The notes beneath the pieces are model-generated. The model saw only the letters and a program-made list of their open reading frames with translations, was not told where the DNA came from and did no database searches. From Lacinutrix jangbogonensis (GTDB taxonomy: Bacteria; Bacteroidota; Bacteroidia; Flavobacteriales; Flavobacteriaceae), in assembly GCF_000797445.1 (NCBI RefSeq), contig NZ_JSWF01000014.1, positions 248,001 to 312,000 of the forward strand: a stretch of DNA of 64,000 nt. The letters are read 5' to 3'. The translations under genes were made by a program, and so were the position numbers. Shown here piece after piece: positions 28,661-38,132 of the stretch. Every line of letters starts with the position of its first letter. Positions within the stretch are counted from its first letter, which is position 1.

Positions 28661-28871
28661 TAACTTGAACTTCAATTAGAATATAATGTAGTGAAGCAAA
28701 CTAATAAGTGTTATTCGCTATTTTATGGAACTCCCACCAAGTAAGTCTTTACATAAGAATTAGTTTGAATTTGTGTAATTGGTGACAAAAAAAGGAGTAA
28801 ACTTCAAAGATATGCAACGCTCCAAAAGTAAATCCAACAGAATAAAAACAACCAAAAAGAAAACGCCAAAC

Positions 28872-28884
28872 GTCGCTTAGCGAC
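28872..28884. terminator. Short GC-rich hairpin between convergent genes
   Basis: GTCGCTTAGCGAC is a near-perfect palindrome lying just past the lptB stop on the minus strand and past the LURP-like gene on the plus strand. It is followed on the minus strand by a T-rich but interrupted tract. It may be a weak bidirectional terminator. Confidence 0.4.
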
Positions 28885-28892
28885 CTTAGTTT

Positions 28893-29633
28893 TTAAAAAT
28901 CAATCTTTGTTTTACGCAATTCGAAGTTCTGACCTAAATACACTTTACGAACCATTTCATCTGCAGCAAGTTCTTCAGGTTCACCGGCTTTAAGTATGCC
29001 ACCTTCAAACATAAGGTACGTTCTATCTGTAATTGCTAATGTTTCTTGTACGTTGTGGTCTGTAATAAGAATTCCAATATCTTTTTTTGCTAATCGTGCA
29101 ATAATACGCTGAATATCTTCTACAGCAACAGGATCTACACCAGCAAAAGGTTCGTCTAGAAGAATAAAACTAGGATCGGTAGCTAAAGCCCTTGCAATTT
29201 CTGTTCTTCTACGTTCTCCACCAGACAATAAATCGCCACGGCTTTTTCTAATATGACCTAAACTAAATTCTTCAATAAGCGATTCCATTTTATGTAATTG
29301 CTCTTTTTTACTCAGTTTTGTTAATTGTAAAACACTTAAAATATTGTCTTCAATACTTAATTTTCTAAAAACAGAAGCTTCCTGTGCCAAGTATCCAATA
29401 CCATTTTGAGCACGCTTGTACATTGGGTATTTAGTAATGTTAGTACCTTCTAGAAATATGTTTCCGCCATTAGGTTTTATTAAACCAACAATCATATAAA
29501 AAGAGGTTGTTTTTCCTGCACCATTTGGTCCAAGTAATCCAACAATTTCTCCTGTGTTTACTTCTAGAGAAACATCTTTTACAACTTTTCGTCCGCTGTA
29601 GGACTTCATTAAATGTTCGGCTTTTAATTTCAT
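28893..29633 (-). CDS. lptB: LPS export ABC transporter ATP-binding protein LptB
   Basis: The 246-residue ATPase has Walker [18 protein letters not shown] near residue 33, the Q-loop [13 protein letters not shown], signature [17 protein letters not shown], Walker [15 protein letters not shown] and switch ITDHNV. The GERRR and [13 protein letters not shown] variants are characteristic of LptB. It powers extraction of LPS from the inner membrane with LptF/LptG, which are not in the window. It lies downstream of the Tat/AhpD-like genes on the same strand but is separated from them by about 150 bp. Confidence 0.95.
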   Translation of the reverse strand: MKLKAEHLMKSYSGRKVVKDVSLEVNTGEIVGLLGPNGAGKTTSFYMIVGLIKPNGGNIFLEGTNITKYPMYKRAQNGIGYLAQEASVFRKLSIEDNILSVLQLTKLSKKEQLHKMESLIEEFSLGHIRKSRGDLLSGGERRRTEIARALATDPSFILLDEPFAGVDPVAVEDIQRIIARLAKKDIGILITDHNVQETLAITDRTYLMFEGGILKAGEPEELAADEMVRKVYLGQNFELRKTKIDF

Positions 29634-29787
29634 GTGCTTATATTTCTAATTTCTTTAAGTTCACATGCTGTTCGCTATTAATCATGCTCTTAGGTAGAGA
29701 GATTTTAACATGCTCTTTTAATAGACAAATAATATAGTTTATAAAAATACTAAACTTACTATAATCTGAATTCGGTTTAGCTAAATT

Positions 29788-30135
29788 TTAACTTTGATTT
29801 TCCAATTCATCCCAATATTCATATGCTTTTCTTAAATGTGGAATGACAATAGTACCACCAACTAAAGTTGCAATACTAAGTGTTTCGATTACTTTTTCTT
29901 TAGAGACACCTGCTTTATAACACGATTCTAAATGATACTTTACGCAATCGTCACAACGTAAAACTGTTGAAGCAACTAAACCCAAGAGTTCTTTAGTAGC
30001 AACATCTAATGCGCCTTCTGCAAATGCATTAGTATCTAAATTAAAGATGCGTTTTATTACTTTATTATTATCTGCTAATATTTTATCATTCATTTTCGAA
30101 CGATAATCGTTGAATTCTTTAACTAACTTTGACAT
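29788..30135 (-). CDS. Carboxymuconolactone decarboxylase-like (AhpD-fold) protein
   Basis: The 115-residue protein has the AhpD-fold core: STVLRCDDCVKYHLESCYKAGVS, with the redox CxxC pair and the following His at residues 79-86, then EVIETLSIATLVGG-type helices. Such proteins act as thiol-dependent peroxidases or as decarboxylases; the CxxC...H pattern favours the redox type. It overlaps the start-side neighbour tatC by 17 bp on the same strand, which implies cotranscription. Confidence 0.85.
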   Translation of the reverse strand: MSKLVKEFNDYRSKMNDKILADNNKVIKRIFNLDTNAFAEGALDVATKELLGLVASTVLRCDDCVKYHLESCYKAGVSKEKVIETLSIATLVGGTIVIPHLRKAYEYWDELENQS

Positions 30136-30952
30136 CTTTTTTTTGTTTCTTTTTCTGATTTTTAACTACCATTTTAGATATAAAAATACTAACCTGATAT
30201 AATATAAGTATTGGTATTGCAACAATAATCTGACTTGCAATATCTGGAGGTGTTATAATTGCTGAAAAAACAAGCACAATTACAAGGGCAAATTTCCTGT
30301 ATTTCTTTAGGAATTCAGGTGTTACTAATCCAACCTTTGTTAAGAAGTATATAATTATTGGAAGCTCAAAGATAATACCACTAGCAATAACGGAAGCTCT
30401 TATTAGTCCCACATAATTATCTAAATCAAACTGATTATCTACTTGATCGCTTACTTGGTACGTTCCTAAAAAGTTAATTGATAAAGGGCTAATGATATAA
30501 TATCCAAAAAGAACGCCTATGAAAAATAATATTGAAGATATAATAATAAAGCCTCTAGAATGTTTTCTTTCATTTGTTTTCATTCCGGGACTAATAAATT
30601 TCCACAGCTGATATAATACATAGGGGAAAGAAATAATAAAGCCCGCGTAAAATGAGGTCCAAATATGTGCAGAAAACTGACTTGCGAATTTTCGACTTTG
30701 TATAATAAAAGGGAACTCATCAGAACAAAAAGTAGAATCGTTAAATCCGAAAAACTGTGACACCTGACACAATGTTTTATAGGTGGGGAAACCCATTTTT
30801 GTTGGTGCAAAAATAATATGAAAAATAAAATCCTTAAATAAGAAAGCGACAAAACCACAGATTACTATTGCAGTAAATATCCTAATTAAATGCCATCTTA
30901 AATCTTCAAGATGATCTAAAAAAGACATCTCATTTACATTATTTTTCGCCAT
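30119..30952 (-). CDS. tatC: Sec-independent protein translocase subunit TatC
   Basis: The 277-residue membrane protein begins with MSFLDHLEDLRWHLIRIF, the conserved TatC N-terminal cytoplasmic helix with its Glu. Six membrane helices follow, including FIISFPYVLYQLWKFISPGM near residue 105-125 and the C-terminal IITPPDIASQIIVAIPIL. TatC recognises twin-arginine signal peptides. The TatA/B partner is not here. A basic, lysine-rich tail (KNQKKKQKKDVKV) ends the protein. The start overlaps the kdsD stop by 1 bp. Confidence 0.95.
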   Translation of the reverse strand: MAKNNVNEMSFLDHLEDLRWHLIRIFTAIVICGFVAFLFKDFIFHIIFAPTKMGFPTYKTLCQVSQFFGFNDSTFCSDEFPFIIQSRKFASQFSAHIWTSFYAGFIISFPYVLYQLWKFISPGMKTNERKHSRGFIIISSILFFIGVLFGYYIISPLSINFLGTYQVSDQVDNQFDLDNYVGLIRASVIASGIIFELPIIIYFLTKVGLVTPEFLKKYRKFALVIVLVFSAIITPPDIASQIIVAIPILILYQVSIFISKMVVKNQKKKQKKDVKVS

Positions 30953-31917
30953 TATATAATACCTTCTTTTATTAAATCGTGAATATGTACAACACCTGCA
31001 TAATCACCATTTTTTTCTACTAATAATTGAGAAATACCGTGGTTTTCCATAAGTTCCATGGCATCTACAGCCATTGCATCCTCATTAATTGTTTTAGGTT
31101 TGCTGCTCATAATATCTTTAGCAGTTAAACCAGAGAAATTGTCTACTTTAGTAAGCATACGTCTTAAATCACCATCGGTAATAATACCAATAACTTTATT
31201 GTTTTCTACAACAGCAGTAACACCAAGCAAGCTTTCCGAAATTTCTATAATTACTTTCTTTACATCAGTATCAGTTTGTACTTGAGGTTTATTATTAACC
31301 GAAGATAAATCTTGAACACGTAAATATAATTTTTTGCCCAAAGCGCCACCTGGATGGTATTTTGCAAAATCTGTACTCGAAAATCCGCGAATTTTTAATA
31401 AACAAACAGCGAGTGCATCACCAATAACCAATTGAGCAGTTGTACTTGTTGTTGGTGCTAAATTATTTGGACACGCTTCTTTTGCTACAAACGCATTTAA
31501 AACATAATCTGCTTGCGTTCCTAAAAATGAATCTTTATTGCCAGTTATAGCAATCATTTTATTTTTTGCATTTTTTATTAACGGGACTAATACTTTTATT
31601 TCTGGTGTATTTCCGCTTTTAGAAATACAGATTACAACATCATTTTCTAACATTAATCCTAAATCACCATGAATAGCATCTGCAGCATGCATAAAAACAG
31701 CAGGAGTTCCTGTAGAATTCATTGTAGCCACAATTTTAGAACAAATTATAGCACTTTTACCTATGCCAGTGATAATAACTCTGCCTTTAGATTTGTATAT
31801 AAGTTGCACAGCTTCAGCAAAGTCTGAATCAATTAAAGTCGCTAAATTACTTATAGAAGCACTCTCCAATGCTATCGTTTCTTTGGCGATTTTTAGTATA
31901 GAATCCTTAGTGTTCAA
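30952..31917 (-). CDS. kdsD: KpsF/GutQ-family arabinose-5-phosphate isomerase
   Basis: The 321-residue protein has an N-terminal SIS domain with GRVIITGIGKSAIICSKI, MNSTGTPAVFMHAADAIHGD and CISKSGNTPEIKVL. Two CBS domains from about residue 205 follow (VIGIITDGDLRRML and VHIHDL). It interconverts ribulose-5-phosphate and arabinose-5-phosphate, the first step of Kdo synthesis for LPS. It is the first gene of the kdsD-tatC-ahpD-like run and is divergent from recQ. The shared 214-bp upstream region contains TATCTTTA at 31961-31968 on the + strand, a possible promoter element. Confidence 0.93.
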   Translation of the reverse strand: MNTKDSILKIAKETIALESASISNLATLIDSDFAEAVQLIYKSKGRVIITGIGKSAIICSKIVATMNSTGTPAVFMHAADAIHGDLGLMLENDVVICISKSGNTPEIKVLVPLIKNAKNKMIAITGNKDSFLGTQADYVLNAFVAKEACPNNLAPTTSTTAQLVIGDALAVCLLKIRGFSSTDFAKYHPGGALGKKLYLRVQDLSSVNNKPQVQTDTDVKKVIIEISESLLGVTAVVENNKVIGIITDGDLRRMLTKVDNFSGLTAKDIMSSKPKTINEDAMAVDAMELMENHGISQLLVEKNGDYAGVVHIHDLIKEGII

Positions 31918-32131
31918 AATTTATCATTTTAAGATTAGGTAGCAATTGAAAAGATTTTGTTATCTTTAAAAGTTGCGTAAAAAAACTACGTTTACGTGAT
32001 TGTTAATAATCTTGACAAATTTAGCGAAAAATTAAAAGTAAATCTTTAATTCTTCATACTAATAGTGTTGATTTTAGAAGTTGTTTTACCCTAACTATGT
32101 TGTATAAATAATTAATTGCTTAATATAAACA

Positions 32132-34324
32132 GTGAAAAGTCAAATACGTGCTGCCCTAAAAAAGTATTTCGGTTTCAGTGAATTCAAAGGATTACAAGAA
32201 ACCGTTATCGAAAGTATTCTATCTCAAAATAACACATTCGTTATTATGCCTACAGGAGGCGGGAAATCTTTATGCTATCAACTTCCTGCGCTTATGCAAG
32301 AAGGAACAGCTATTGTCGTGTCTCCTCTAATTGCATTAATGAAAAATCAAGTCGATGCCATTCGTGGTATTTCAGATGAACATGGTGTTGCTCATGTTTT
32401 AAATTCGTCTTTAAATAAAACGGAGATAAAGCAAGTAAAGGAAGATATCACAAATGGTATAACTAAGCTGCTATATGTAGCGCCTGAATCGCTAACAAAA
32501 GAAGAAAATGTAGAGTTTTTACGTACTGTAAAAATATCTTTTATGGCTGTAGATGAGGCGCATTGTATTAGTGAATGGGGACACGACTTTAGACCGGAAT
32601 ACAGAAATTTACGAACTATAATTCAGCGTATTGGTGATAATATTCCAATTATTGGACTTACCGCAACTGCTACACCAAAGGTTCAAGAAGATATTCTTAA
32701 AAATTTAGGAATGCCTGATGCTACAACTTTTAAAGCATCGTTTAATAGACCAAACTTATACTACGAAATTCGTCCAAAGACAAAAACCGTAGATGCCGAT
32801 ATTATTCGTTTTGTAAAACAAAACGAAGGCAAAACAGGAATTATTTACTGTTTAAGTAGAAAACGGGTTACAGAATTAGCACAGGTTTTACAAGTAAATG
32901 GTATTAAAGCTGTGCCTTATCATGCAGGATTAGATGCTAAAACTAGAGCACGACATCAAGATATGTTCTTAATGGAAGATATAGATGTTGTTGTTGCTAC
33001 CATAGCTTTTGGTATGGGAATAGATAAACCAGATGTGCGCTTTGTAATCCATCATGATATTCCTAAAAGTATAGAAAGTTACTATCAAGAAACAGGACGT
33101 GCTGGAAGAGATGGAGGAGAAGGACATTGCTTAGCTTATTACGCGTACAAAGACATTGAAAAACTTGAAAAGTTTATGTCTGGAAAGCCAGTAGCAGAAC
33201 AAGAAATTGGTCATGCCTTATTACAGGAAGTCGTTGCTTATTGTGAAACATCGATATCTAGGCGGAAATTTATTCTACATTATTTTGGTGAAGCATTCGA
33301 TAATGAAACTGGAGATGGAGGAGATATGGATGATAATATGCGTTATCCTAAAAAGCAAAATGAAGCAAAAGAAGATGCTATTATTTTGTTAGGAATAGTG
33401 CAAGCCACAAATGAAACCTATAAATCTAAAGACTTGGTAAGTGTAATTACGGGTACTTCTAATGCCATGATTAGTTCCCATAAGACTGATAGTCAGCCGT
33501 ATTTTGGTAATGGTAGTCATAGAGATAAAAAGTACTGGATGGCATTGCTTCGTCAAATATTAGTTACTGGTTATCTTAAAAAAGATATAGAAACGTATGG
33601 AGTTGTTAAGTTAACAGACTTAGGGAAAGCCTTTATTCTAAAGCCTTCTTCTTTTATGATGACTGAAGACCATACTTTCGACGGTTCTCATAACGATCAT
33701 ATTATTACGGCATCTAAAGGTAATGGAGCAGTAGCAGATGAAGTTCTAATGAAAATACTTAAAGAATTACGAAAGACAAATGCAAAAAAACTTGGTGTTC
33801 CTCCTTTTGTGATTTTTCAAGATCCTTCTTTAGAGGATATGGCCTTGAAATATCCTATTACTGTAGCCGAATTATCTAATGTCCATGGTGTTGGAGAAGG
33901 TAAAGCTAAAAAATATGGAAAGGATTTTGTCGCTTTAATCGATAAGTATGTTACCGAAAACGATATTATGAGACCAGACGATTTTATCGTTAAATCTACT
34001 GGAACTAATTCTGGATTAAAATTATATATTATTCAGAATGTGGATAGAAAATTACCTTTAACAGATATCTCTTCTGCAAAAGGAATGCAAATGGTCGATC
34101 TTATTAAAGAAATGGAAGCCATTGTCTTTTCTGGAACCAAGCTTAATATTAATTATTGGATTGACGATTTATTAGATGAAGACCAACAAGAAGAGATTCA
34201 TGATTACTTTATGGAATCTGAAACGGATAAAATAGATGACGCAATAGACGAGTTTGATGGTGATTATGATGATGAAGAACTACGTTTGTATCGCATTAAG
34301 TTTATTAGTGAAGTAGCGAATTAA
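32132..34324 (+). CDS. recQ: ATP-dependent DNA helicase RecQ
   Basis: The 730-residue protein starts at GTG. Helicase motifs are clear: GFSEFKGLQETVIESIL (motif 0), MPTGGGKSLCYQLPAL (Walker A), AVDEAHCISEWGHDFR (DEAH and the RecQ loop), GLTATATPKV (III), GIIYCLSRKRVTELA (IV), and YQETGRAGRDG (VI). A zinc-binding/RQC-type segment follows, and the C-terminus has an HRDC domain (LKYPITVAELSNVHGVGEGKAKKY). It unwinds DNA during recombination and repair. The last 100 residues are acidic and longer than E. coli RecQ, which is usual in Bacteroidota. Confidence 0.95.
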   Translation: MKSQIRAALKKYFGFSEFKGLQETVIESILSQNNTFVIMPTGGGKSLCYQLPALMQEGTAIVVSPLIALMKNQVDAIRGISDEHGVAHVLNSSLNKTEIKQVKEDITNGITKLLYVAPESLTKEENVEFLRTVKISFMAVDEAHCISEWGHDFRPEYRNLRTIIQRIGDNIPIIGLTATATPKVQEDILKNLGMPDATTFKASFNRPNLYYEIRPKTKTVDADIIRFVKQNEGKTGIIYCLSRKRVTELAQVLQVNGIKAVPYHAGLDAKTRARHQDMFLMEDIDVVVATIAFGMGIDKPDVRFVIHHDIPKSIESYYQETGRAGRDGGEGHCLAYYAYKDIEKLEKFMSGKPVAEQEIGHALLQEVVAYCETSISRRKFILHYFGEAFDNETGDGGDMDDNMRYPKKQNEAKEDAIILLGIVQATNETYKSKDLVSVITGTSNAMISSHKTDSQPYFGNGSHRDKKYWMALLRQILVTGYLKKDIETYGVVKLTDLGKAFILKPSSFMMTEDHTFDGSHNDHIITASKGNGAVADEVLMKILKELRKTNAKKLGVPPFVIFQDPSLEDMALKYPITVAELSNVHGVGEGKAKKYGKDFVALIDKYVTENDIMRPDDFIVKSTGTNSGLKLYIIQNVDRKLPLTDISSAKGMQMVDLIKEMEAIVFSGTKLNINYWIDDLLDEDQQEEIHDYFMESETDKIDDAIDEFDGDYDDEELRLYRIKFISEVAN

Positions 34325-34622
34325 AAGAGCAGGCAGTATTCAGTAGGCAGTCTCAGTATGTAGTTTTAAAATAATTTAATAGGGTAAACCTAATAGTAAG
34401 ATGCAATAGTAATCAAACAACAGTTTCTTTTTCTTTGGAAAAGAAACTGTTAAAAAGTTATAGGTTGTCATTAATAATAAAGCGAACAGTCTCTGAAAAG
34501 TTATAACGGAGACCCTTCATGCTTTGGGTAGGTCTATATTTTTAAATAGAATACTGTTTTAATTTCATTAGCCATTCTAAATCACAAAAGCAACAGTATT
34601 CGGTAACAAAACGAAAACTCCT
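34325..34622. other. Intergenic region with a long AT-rich hairpin
   Basis: No coding potential is seen. AACAGTTTCTTTT at 34419-34431 pairs with AAAAGAAACTGTT at 34439-34451, a 13-bp stem that probably helps end recQ transcription, though no T-tract follows it directly. Short related pieces (CAGTATTC, CAGTAGGCAGT) recur near 34330-34350, like degenerate dispersed repeats. Confidence 0.45.
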
Positions 34623-35057
34623 TTACTCCTTAATATATACACTAAAAACAACCTCCTTTTTCTTTATTGAAAGCGTAATCTGTTTTATGGTAGATTTTTT
34701 AAGTTTTTCAACTGCAGTTTTTTCAATTTCAAAATCAATTTTGGTAACATAACCCTTTAGAGGATGTGCTGGATCAGATTCTAGTTCGGGCATATCAGAG
34801 TTTAGCTCTAAAGTATAATTATCACCTTCAATTACTAGTTTTGCACCTTCTTTGGTTTTCGTTTTTAAACTTCCAATAATAAAAGTTTGTAAATAATAAT
34901 AACCACCAAGTTCGTTATACCCAGCATACATAACGTTACTGCTGGAAACTCCTAAAGGTTCGTCGTCACTAGATTCAATTATAGTTTCAATATATTTATC
35001 GTCCTCTAGTTTATCTTCATTTTGTTTATTTCCAAATAGCTTACCAAAAACTCCCAT
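34623..35057 (-). CDS. Conserved hypothetical protein
   Basis: The 144-residue protein starts MGVFGKLFGNKQNEDKLED, with an acidic linker in the first 40 residues. A beta-rich domain follows (NELGGYYYLQTFIIGSLKTKTKEG, LVIEGDNYTLELNSD, KQITLSIKKKEVVFSVYIKE). No signal peptide or membrane segment is visible. I do not recognise a family. It stands alone, convergent with recQ, and is likely expressed from its own promoter to the right. Confidence 0.7.
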   Translation of the reverse strand: MGVFGKLFGNKQNEDKLEDDKYIETIIESSDDEPLGVSSSNVMYAGYNELGGYYYLQTFIIGSLKTKTKEGAKLVIEGDNYTLELNSDMPELESDPAHPLKGYVTKIDFEIEKTAVEKLKKSTIKQITLSIKKKEVVFSVYIKE

Positions 35058-35516
35058 AGTGTTATATTAATTTGATTTCAAAGCTAATAAAATTTACACG
35101 AATTTGTTAAAGGAGCTTCACTTTTTCGTTAAACCGTCCAATTTAACTAAGGCAAAACCTTGGGCCTTCAGTTTTAGGAAAGAGCTACTATTTTCGTGTT
35201 TTTAATAATTAAACAAGAGTTATCATTTTAGTGCATCTTTTGTGAATTCTGCGAATCTCTGTGAAATAGTATTTTATAATTTTAAGTAATCATATAATAT
35301 ACAAGCCATAAACATTTGCGAAATCCGAGTCAAGAATAATAATAATAATAATAAATATATTCATGAGATTGCCACAGTCATTCCTCCTTTGCAATGACAG
35401 TATTAATTTAACATCATTGGAATTATCAGATTAAGTAAGTCCTTCAAAAATCGTTATTCATCATTCGTAAATCTCAAATCATTCCCTATCTTTGCACCTC
35501 ATTAAAAAACAAGACA
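35058..35516. other. 459-bp intergenic region with dispersed-repeat remnants
   Basis: No gene is seen. It contains an AAT microsatellite of six copies at 35335-35352, a GTGAATTCTGCGAATCTCTGTG-like fragment near 35240-35265 that recalls non-coding repeats seen in flavobacterial genomes, and a REP-like element at 35365-35398 (listed separately). A -7 element TATCTTTG at 35487-35494 probably starts the PPIase transcript. Confidence 0.55.
35365..35398. repeat. REP-like dispersed repeat
   Basis: GAGATTGCCACAGTC followed by ATTCCTCCTTTGCAATGAC reads, on the minus strand, as GTCATTGC...GGAGGAATGAC...GCAATCTC. This matches the widely dispersed GTCATTGCGAGGA..GCAATC type of palindromic repeat that I know from several bacterial genomes. 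Only one copy is in the window. Confidence 0.5.
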
Positions 35517-36449
35517 ATGCAAGACGGTTTATACGCAAAATTTAACACGAATAAAGGTACTATTTTAGTTAATCTAGAATTTAAAAAAGCTCCTGGAACA
35601 GTAGGTAATTTTGTTGCTTTAGCAGAAGGGAACATGGAAAACTCTGCTAAGCCTCAAGGAACTCCTTATTATGATGGTTTAAAATTCCATAGAGTAATTG
35701 CAGATTTTATGGTTCAAGGTGGTTGTCCACAAGGCGCAGGAACTGGAAATCCAGGCTATAAGTTTGACGATGAGTTTCATCCAGATTTAAAACATAGCGG
35801 ACCTGGAATATTGTCTATGGCAAATTCTGGACCAGGAACTAACGGAAGTCAGTTTTTTATAACGCACATTGCTACAGATTGGTTAGATGGAAATCATACT
35901 GTTTTTGGTAATGTAATAGAAGGTCAAGATATTGTAAACGCTATTGCTCAAGATGATAAAATTGAAACTTTAGAAATTGTTAGAGTTGGAGGTTCAGCAG
36001 AAAAATACAATGCTATTGAAGCGTTTAGAACATTTGAAGGTTCTCGCGAAAAAAGAATAGCAGCAGAAAGAGCGGCAAAAGCAGCAGAATTAGATAAGTA
36101 TTCTTCAGGTTTCGAACAAACAGAAAGCGGATTACGTTACCAGATTCTTCAAAAAGGAACGGGAACTCAAGCAGAAAAAGGTAAAACTGTTTCGGTGCAT
36201 TATAAAGGTACTTTAACAGATGGTACAGTTTTCGATTCTTCTTACAAACGTAACGAACCAATTGATTTTGCTCTAGGAATGGGACAAGTAATTGCAGGTT
36301 GGGATGAAGGTGTTAGCTTACTTAAAGTAGGAGATAAGGCACGTTTTGTAATTCCAAGCGATTTAGGATATGGATCGAGAGGAGCAGGAGGCGCTATTCC
36401 ACCAGATGCAACTTTAATTTTCGATGTAGAATTGATGAATGTGAAATAA
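35517..36449 (+). CDS. Dual-domain peptidyl-prolyl isomerase (cyclophilin-FKBP fusion)
   Basis: The 310-residue cytoplasmic protein joins two unrelated PPIase folds. Residues 1 to about 160 are a cyclophilin, with [38 protein letters not shown], and [13 protein letters not shown] charged helical linker of about 45 residues follows ([19 protein letters not shown]). Residues from about 205 are an FKBP domain: [37 protein letters not shown], and [10 protein letters not shown]. Both active sites look intact. No signal peptide is seen. The -7 element TATCTTTG lies 20 bp upstream and a strong terminator follows, so it is monocistronic. Confidence 0.93.
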   Translation: MQDGLYAKFNTNKGTILVNLEFKKAPGTVGNFVALAEGNMENSAKPQGTPYYDGLKFHRVIADFMVQGGCPQGAGTGNPGYKFDDEFHPDLKHSGPGILSMANSGPGTNGSQFFITHIATDWLDGNHTVFGNVIEGQDIVNAIAQDDKIETLEIVRVGGSAEKYNAIEAFRTFEGSREKRIAAERAAKAAELDKYSSGFEQTESGLRYQILQKGTGTQAEKGKTVSVHYKGTLTDGTVFDSSYKRNEPIDFALGMGQVIAGWDEGVSLLKVGDKARFVIPSDLGYGSRGAGGAIPPDATLIFDVELMNVK

Positions 36450-36560
36450 CCCAAGCTTCATTTTTATAAAGAATTAGTGAATGGCTTATACTCACGATAG
36501 TAAAGGCTTTCATAATATTAAAATATAAGTTTACTAAAATTAGTAACAAATATAAATTTA

Positions 36561-36592
36561 AAACGTCTCATATACATATGAGGCGTTTTTTT
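36561..36592 (+). terminator. Rho-independent terminator
   Basis: An inverted repeat AACGTCTCATAT / ATATGAGGCGTT with one mismatch and a 2-base loop is followed by a run of T. It lies 110 bp downstream of the dual PPIase gene and before the next lipoprotein gene. Confidence 0.8.
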
Positions 36593-36650
36593 ATGCTTAA
36601 CATTTAGTACATTTATATTATATAAAGTCAATCAATCAAAATAATTAGAA

Positions 36651-37349
36651 ATGAAAACCAAACTCTTTTTTTACACCCTTCTATTTACACTAATGCTAGC
36701 TTGTGGTAAGTCTGCTGATTATTCACCAGAATTTATTAAAGACACCACAGGTCGCTATTTGTTTAATGCAAATGAAGTAATAGAAGTCTATTTTGAAAAT
36801 AACGAACTCTTTCTGAAATGGCGCGGAGCCGAAAAAATTGAACCTTTATATTTAGATAAAAACACCTATTTTATAAAGGAAATGAATAAGAAAGTTCAAT
36901 TTTTAAAACCAGTTGGATCACAAGTATATGTTATTTCTGAAGTTCTAGAAGATGATGCATTAGAAGCAAAACAAATCAGTTATAAAAAATTACCAGATGT
37001 TGTACAAGTACCAAGTACATATTTAAAAAATAAAGAATACGAAAAAGCGCTTAAAGGTTTTTTAAAAATACAAAAAGATGACTCTACAAGTGCGTTTGTA
37101 AGAGAAAATGGATTTAATAGATTAGGCTACAATAAACTAAATGAAAAAAAGTATGATGAAGCTATTGCAGTTTTTAAAATAAATGTTGCACTCTATCCAA
37201 AAAGTGATAATGTTTATGACAGTTTAGCTGATGCTTACCTTATAAATGGAGACAGTTTAGAAGCTTATAATAATTATAAAAAAGCACTACAATACAATAA
37301 TGGCAACAGACGTGCAAAACGTTTTGTAACTGCTTATGATAAGAAATAG
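36651..37349 (+). CDS. TPR-containing lipoprotein
   Basis: The 232-residue protein starts with a lipoprotein signal peptide (MKTKLFFYTLLFTLMLACG, lipobox LMLAC). A beta-rich middle (LFNANEVIEVYFENNELFLKW) is followed by two or three TPR-like helical pairs from about residue 125 (YLKNKEYEKALKGFLKIQKD, NEKKYDEAIAVFKINVALYP, DSLEAYNNYKKALQYN). Its partners are unknown. It is probably anchored in the inner or outer membrane facing the periplasm. Confidence 0.8.
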   Translation: MKTKLFFYTLLFTLMLACGKSADYSPEFIKDTTGRYLFNANEVIEVYFENNELFLKWRGAEKIEPLYLDKNTYFIKEMNKKVQFLKPVGSQVYVISEVLEDDALEAKQISYKKLPDVVQVPSTYLKNKEYEKALKGFLKIQKDDSTSAFVRENGFNRLGYNKLNEKKYDEAIAVFKINVALYPKSDNVYDSLADAYLINGDSLEAYNNYKKALQYNNGNRRAKRFVTAYDKK

Positions 37350-37448
37350 TGTCATTATGAAAATGCAATGTCATTATGTGGAGCTTTTTATCGACGTGGT
37401 AATCTCATTCTAATAGATAAGGAATACTATCTTTAAAACATTATACTA

Positions 37449-37986
37449 ATGATAAACCAAGAATTAGAATCTCTAAAATACCCAATAGGAAAATTCGAGT
37501 ATCTAGCACAAATAAGTGAAGCTCATATTCAAGAATGGATTTCTGTTTTAGAAGCATTTCCTAACCGTTTAGAAACGCTTGTTAAAAATATTAATAACCA
37601 AGCTCGATACACCTTACAGACCAGAAGGTTGGCCTATAAGACAAGTTGTACACCATATTAGCGATAGCCACTATAATAGTTATACGCGCTTTAAATGGGC
37701 AATGACAGAAGATAATCCTGTAATAAAAGTTTATAATGAAAATGCCTGGTCTCAACAGCACGATTATAATGCGCCCATTGAAAACTCGCTGCTACACATA
37801 AAAGTAATACATGCAAAATTGGTACATTTTGTAAAAGGCTTAACTTTTGAAGATTTAAAGCGTACATTTATTCACCCAGATGGTAATGAAACCGTTGCTT
37901 TAAACGAAAATTCGGGTATTTATGCTTGGCATTCGAATCATCATTTTGCACATATTGAGCGGTTATTGAAGAAGAATGAATGGTAG
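37449..37986 (+). pseudogene. DinB/YfiT-type bacillithiol-transferase-like gene with a frameshift
   Basis: The first 50 codons (MINQELESLKYPIGKFEY...NRLETLVKNINNQ) match the start of the YfiT/BstA subgroup of the DinB superfamily. The expected continuation, LDTPYRPEGWPIRQVVHHI then SDSHYNSYTRFKWAM, is in the next frame and runs to 37986, ending in HSNHHFAHIERLLKK. The metal-binding histidines are present. The junction near 37598-37604 fits loss of two bases from an ACAACAG-like sequence (NNQQLDTPY to NNQ|LDTPY). Restored length is about 179 residues. Either a genuine null or an assembly error. Confidence 0.82.
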
Positions 37987-38132
37987 TTATGAAATTGGTT
38001 GAAAATTAGTTTTTAAAATTGGAATTTTAATGTTCTATATTTTATTACGTTTTTTCATGGTTTGTTGCGCCTTTTAAGTGCTAAATTTCGTAAAGAAAAC
38101 CAGTAATTAATTTTATACGGTGTTGTACCACG

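Noticed and set aside
28812-28880. 22-codon basic ORF (MQRSKSKSNRIKTTKKK...)
   Set aside because: It has a purine-rich stretch upstream but no promoter, neighbour or motif to support it, lies in an AT-rich gap, and ends inside the hairpin; chance is the simpler explanation.
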